Origin: Clostridia bacterium
GTDB taxonomy: Bacteria; Bacillota; Clostridia; Oscillospirales; CAG-272
DNA: 6,834 bases
Assembly: GCA_900770145.1 (NCBI GenBank)
Contig: CAAGJL010000019.1
Coordinates: 1-6,834 of the forward strand
Direction: 5' to 3'
In this document: in pieces, positions 4,711 through 6,834 of the stretch
Position numbering within the stretch: the first letter of the stretch is position 1
Layout: the number at the start of each line of letters is the position of its first letter
The notes under the pieces: model-generated
Database searches by the model: none
What the model was told of the DNA's origin: nothing
The model's input: only the letters and a program-made list of their open reading frames with translations
Translations under genes and position numbers: made by a program

Positions 4711-6130
4711 CCGCCGTTTTGGTGCGGATCAGGTGCCGGATGACGATCATACAGCACGTAAAATGCACCAGCGCCGTCAACGTCCACGACAGCGGGTAGG
4801 AAATGTAAATCGATTCCAGCGTGCCGACCTCGCGGAACACCGTATAAATCCACACAATGCGCAGCAGGCACGACCCCACCAGCGACACCGCAGTGGAGGT
4901 GACGGAACGCCCAAGACCGCGCAGTACCCCGGAGCCGACTTCCATAAACGCCAGCGTAAAATACGGGATAAACATAATCATCATCCGGGTCACGGCGGCC
5001 TGATACTCAATCGCTTCCAGCGACCCTTCCGCCCCCGGCACCACACCGTAAAGCGCCAGCAACGGCTGCCGCAACAAAAGGATAATCCCGCCGACCGCCA
5101 CGGCAATGCAGAACGTGACCCCGTAGCAGCATGCCATCACGCGGTGCACGCGCCGATATTCCGCCGCGCCCACATTCTGCCCCGTAAAAGTGATGGACGC
5201 CTGATAGACCGCGTTGGTGGCAGTATACACAAACCCCTCCAGGTTTGACGCCGCGCCGTTGCCGCCCACTACCGGGCGATATGCCGCGTCGGGCGGGCAG
5301 GACGCCGCGTCCACTTTAAGAATGGAAGAAGTAATCAGCATATTGGAAATCGAAAACAGCGCCCCCTGAATCCCGGCGGGAAAGCCGATCCCCACAATCG
5401 CGCGAAACGCGCGGGGGTCAATGCGCAGCCGCTTTACCGAAAACCGACACGCCGTCCTGTCGCGCGACAGCACGATCAACAGCACCACCGCCGATACGGC
5501 GTTGGAAATCGACGTGGCAATCGCCACGCCGTCCACCGACATCCGGCACACCAGCACGAAAAAGAAGTTCAGCCCCACATTGAGAAGCCCGGTGGCGGTC
5601 AGCACCAGCAACGGCGTGCGGGTGTCCCCTTTCGCGCGCAGAATGGCGATGCAGTAATTGGTGATCGAAAGAACCGGCACGCCCAAAAAGTAGATAAACG
5701 TATAGGTCATGGCGAGATCCAGCAGGTTTTCCGCCACGCCCATCAGTTCCAGCACCGGGCGGGAAACCATAATGCCGATACCGCTGCCAAGCACGCCGAA
5801 AATCACGCTCATGAGCAGCGACGTATGCACCGCGCGCTCCACTCCGTCGTCATCCTTGGCGCCGATCTGCCGCGCCACCACCACGTTGGCGCCCACCGAA
5901 AAGCCGATAAACACGTTCAGCACCAGGTTGATAAACGCGCCGGTTGTGCTGATTGCCCCCACCGAGTTCGGCTCATGCGAGAGGCTGACCACCATCATAT
6001 CCGCCGCATTGTAAAGCACCTGCAGGAGGTTTGTCAGCATCAGGGGCAGGACAAACAAAATAATTTTGCCCAGCAACGGGCCGTGCGTCATATCCAGCTC
6101 CGTACGGAGGCGTTTTGCCGATTTCACCAT
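4685..6130 (-). CDS. MATE-family multidrug/cation efflux transporter
   Basis: This 481-residue inner-membrane protein has the length and hydrophobic pattern of MATE transporters: 12 helices in two homologous halves that exchange a drug-like cation or other substrate for Na+ or H+. Numbered from the ATG at 6130, recognisable stretches are LFVLPLMLTNLLQVLYNAAD (helix 1), VVARQIGAKD at about 85-93, and AILRAKGDTRTPLLV at about 162-176. The second half shows FTGQNVGAAEYRRV at about 315-328 and GVLRGLGRSVTSTAV at about 401-415. The region near residues 275-290 (DAASCPPDAAYRPVVGG) looks longer than in relatives I remember. The subfamily appears closest to the YoeA-like clostridial group, and no substrate can be assigned. 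It is a single-gene unit with its own promoter and structured leader. The final seven or eight residues and the TGA stop lie inside a repeat element (4624-4710). Confidence 0.93.
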   Translation of the reverse strand: MVKSAKRLRTELDMTHGPLLGKIILFVLPLMLTNLLQVLYNAADMMVVSLSHEPNSVGAISTTGAFINLVLNVFIGFSVGANVVVARQIGAKDDDGVERAVHTSLLMSVIFGVLGSGIGIMVSRPVLELMGVAENLLDLAMTYTFIYFLGVPVLSITNYCIAILRAKGDTRTPLLVLTATGLLNVGLNFFFVLVCRMSVDGVAIATSISNAVSAVVLLIVLSRDRTACRFSVKRLRIDPRAFRAIVGIGFPAGIQGALFSISNMLITSSILKVDAASCPPDAAYRPVVGGNGAASNLEGFVYTATNAVYQASITFTGQNVGAAEYRRVHRVMACCYGVTFCIAVAVGGIILLLRQPLLALYGVVPGAEGSLEAIEYQAAVTRMMIMFIPYFTLAFMEVGSGVLRGLGRSVTSTAVSLVGSCLLRIVWIYTVFREVGTLESIYISYPLSWTLTALVHFTCCMIVIRHLIRTKTAAPAARPVG

Positions 6131-6248
6131 GAAAGCCTCTTTCTGCCCGCTACCGCGCAGGCGGGGTTCTCCGGCTCCCTTCCGCGGCAGCCGGGTCGTT
6201 TGCAAAAAGACAGCGCGGCGCCGGAACGGGCGCTTTTTCAAACGCGTC
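6131..6248 (-). promoter_or_regulatory. Long structured 5' leader of the MATE transcript
   Basis: About 118 nt separate the predicted transcription start from the ATG. Three hairpins can be drawn. The first has outer arms CGTTTG/CAAACG (6239-6244 with 6197-6202) continuing into AAAAAG/CTTTTT. The second is CCGGCT/AGCCGG (6171-6176 with 6189-6194). The third is CCCGC/GCGGG (6146-6150 with 6161-6165) and ends close to the ribosome binding site. I do not recognise a known riboswitch class. The leader might control translation or attenuation, or simply be GC-rich sequence that folds easily. Confidence 0.45.
6136..6142 (-). promoter_or_regulatory. Ribosome binding site that fixes the MATE start
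   Basis: On the minus strand, AAAGAGG lies 5 nt upstream of the ATG at 6130-6128. The frame is open further upstream to a TTG at 6283, but that TTG is part of the -35 hexamer and another in-frame ATG (6256) overlaps the -10 box. Both lie outside the predicted transcript. Confidence 0.75.
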
Positions 6249-6254
6249 TTCTGC

Positions 6255-6283
6255 ATTATAGCGCGCCGCCTGCGCTTTGTCAA
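6255..6283 (-). promoter_or_regulatory. Consensus sigma-A promoter of the MATE gene
   Basis: On the minus strand, TTGACA (6283-6278) is followed by a 17-bp spacer and TATAAT (6260-6255). Both hexamers match the vegetative consensus completely and the spacing is optimal. Transcription is expected to start near 6248. Such a strong promoter overlapped by a palindrome suggests that expression is limited by a repressor rather than by promoter strength. Confidence 0.88.
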
Positions 6284-6296
6284 GCAGGCGGCGCGC
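6261..6296. promoter_or_regulatory. Perfect 13-bp inverted repeat enclosing the MATE -35 box
   Basis: The arms GCGCGCCGCCTGC (6261-6273) and GCAGGCGGCGCGC (6284-6296) are perfectly complementary and separated by 10 bases. On the minus strand the first arm directly abuts TTGACA, the -35 sits in the loop, and the second arm fills the promoter spacer up to the -10 box. This geometry suggests an operator for a dimeric repressor such as a TetR- or MarR-type protein; that role is inference. It starts 14 bp after the S11-like stop codon, so it could also act as a terminator hairpin for that gene, but no U-run follows on the minus strand. Confidence 0.7.
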
Positions 6297-6309
6297 GGTG
6301 TCTTCCGAT

Positions 6310-6834
6310 TCAGAAAATATTCAGCGACGGAACGGACGGCAACGGGTCTGCCGCGAACGCGAGAATTTCAAAATATGTCCGCGCGGCGGGCTCGCCCCCC
6401 TCCGGGCTTTCCGCCGTACACCGCACGGCAACAATCCGAAAGCCGCCCGCCGTCAGCGACACGGCGCAGGGCTTTTCCCCGCTCTTGCCAAAGGAGACCC
6501 CGCGGAACGCCAACGCTTCCGCTTCCGGCTGTTCCAACACGCGCCAGAGCAACACCGCGGTCTCGGCAAGGGTGGTGCTTCCCACCTCTCCGGAAATGCC
6601 GGAAAACACCGTGTTTCTCACACCAAGTACCGCCATTCTGCCATTCAGTCGCCCGGCAAACGCGGTCTCGTTGCCGGAAAGACGTTCCGCCAGCGCGGCA
6701 ACCGCCACGTCGGCGCCGGAGTCCCCTTCCAGGCACAGTTTCACCAATTCCCGCACGCTCACGGAAACGCCTTCCTCCAAGCCCCCGTGTTCACGCCCGG
6801 CAAGGTGCGCCGCGGTGATAGTGAGATCGGAAGA
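6310..6834 (-). CDS. Peptidase S11-like (D-Ala-D-Ala carboxypeptidase-like) protein, C-terminal part only
   Basis: The frame stays open from the stop at 6310 to the window edge (174 codons), so the N-terminus and the catalytic SxxK motif are missing. A TTG at 6780 is in frame but is probably internal, because the upstream residues (TITAAHLAG) continue the family pattern. Family-like stretches are VRELVKLCLEGDSGADVAVA, the second-motif region; LSGNETAFAGRLNGRMAVLG with VRNTVF, typical of S11 enzymes; and FGKSG with GGFRIVAV, which fits the K[ST]G motif and its following strand. Counting from the TTG codon, KSG is at residues 99-101. S11 enzymes trim the D-Ala from peptidoglycan stem peptides outside the membrane. 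Oddities: the SxN Asn is not evident (SGAD), the stretch between NTVF and KSG is roughly 35-40 residues shorter than I expect, and there is no C-terminal beta domain or membrane anchor. It may be a divergent or inactive relative. The first few residues may come from adapter sequence. Confidence 0.62.
   Translation of the reverse strand, partial: SSDLTITAAHLAGREHGGLEEGVSVSVRELVKLCLEGDSGADVAVAALAERLSGNETAFAGRLNGRMAVLGVRNTVFSGISGEVGSTTLAETAVLLWRVLEQPEAEALAFRGVSFGKSGEKPCAVSLTAGGFRIVAVRCTAESPEGGEPAARTYFEILAFAADPLPSVPSLNIF
6824..6834. other. Possible sequencing-adapter remnant at the window end
   Basis: The last 11 bases, AGATCGGAAGA, are identical to the first 11 bases of the standard Illumina TruSeq adapter. 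They lie exactly at the edge, as untrimmed adapter at a contig end would. A related 9-mer on the other strand (TCTTCCGAT) also occurs naturally at 6301-6309, so chance is not excluded. The residues SSDL read from this end of the S11-like frame should not be trusted. Confidence 0.5.

Noticed and set aside
4106..4871. Minus-strand open frames across the repeat pair between the two operons
   Set aside because: They translate the repeat modules (FRRQLPESFCG-type peptides) and overlap known genes out of frame. Each copy lacks a ribosome binding site and the frame is not kept between copies, so a repeat-encoded peptide is not supported.
4103..5248. Plus-strand open frame of 381 codons across the MATE 3' end, the spacer and the phosphoesterase start
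   Set aside because: It crosses a promoter, hairpins and repeats, its composition is Arg/His/Gln-rich, and it matches no family I know.
6131..6283. Extension of the MATE gene to a 532-residue protein starting with TTG at 6283
   Set aside because: The TTG is part of the -35 hexamer and the region lies upstream of the predicted transcription start. The extra 51 residues are Arg/Lys-rich and unlike a MATE N-terminus, and the ATG at 6130 has a good ribosome binding site.

Overview
The window looks like a piece of a GC-rich, Gram-positive bacterial genome, most likely a Clostridia/Oscillospirales-type member of the Bacillota. The reasons are strong AAAGGAG-type ribosome binding sites, near-consensus sigma-A promoters with 17-bp spacers, a YhaO/YhaN-like pair, and protein sequences that read like clostridial homologs. 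The lineage is inferred from sequence style and was not checked by any search. Every gene I can support is on the minus strand, so the biological reading order is from high to low coordinates.

Reading from right to left: (1) 6834-6310 is the 3' part of a D-Ala-D-Ala carboxypeptidase-like (peptidase S11/PBP-fold) gene cut by the window edge. (2) 6296-6131 holds a full-consensus promoter embedded in a perfect 13-bp inverted repeat, followed by a folded leader of about 118 nt. (3) 6130-4685 is a MATE-family efflux transporter. (4) 4684-4279 is a non-coding spacer with two copies of a long repeat, several strong hairpins, and a good promoter for the next operon. (5) 4278-3166 is an SbcD/Mre11-like metallophosphoesterase. 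(6) 3169-824 is its partner, an SbcC/Rad50/YhaN-like ATPase, overlapping by 4 nt (GTGA). (7) 823-1 has no gene; it is a mosaic of hairpin repeats of at least three families.

The two-gene operon (phosphoesterase plus SMC-like ATPase) should form a nuclease-ATPase complex. The ATPase has a two-helix membrane hairpin at the apex of its coiled coil, where Rad50/SbcC would have a zinc hook. This points to membrane-tethered DNA-end processing or surveillance. The MATE gene is a separate transcription unit.

The most unusual content is the repeats. A 126-bp module occurs as a tandem pair directly after both the ATPase gene and the MATE gene, and in the second case it supplies the last codons and the stop codon. 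A second repeat family has a copy inside the ATPase reading frame, in a low-complexity linker. A third family of small hairpins keeps fixed ends while the stem sequence changes with pairing preserved. The last 11 bases match the start of a common Illumina adapter and the first bases lie inside a repeat, so the window may be a whole short assembly contig.
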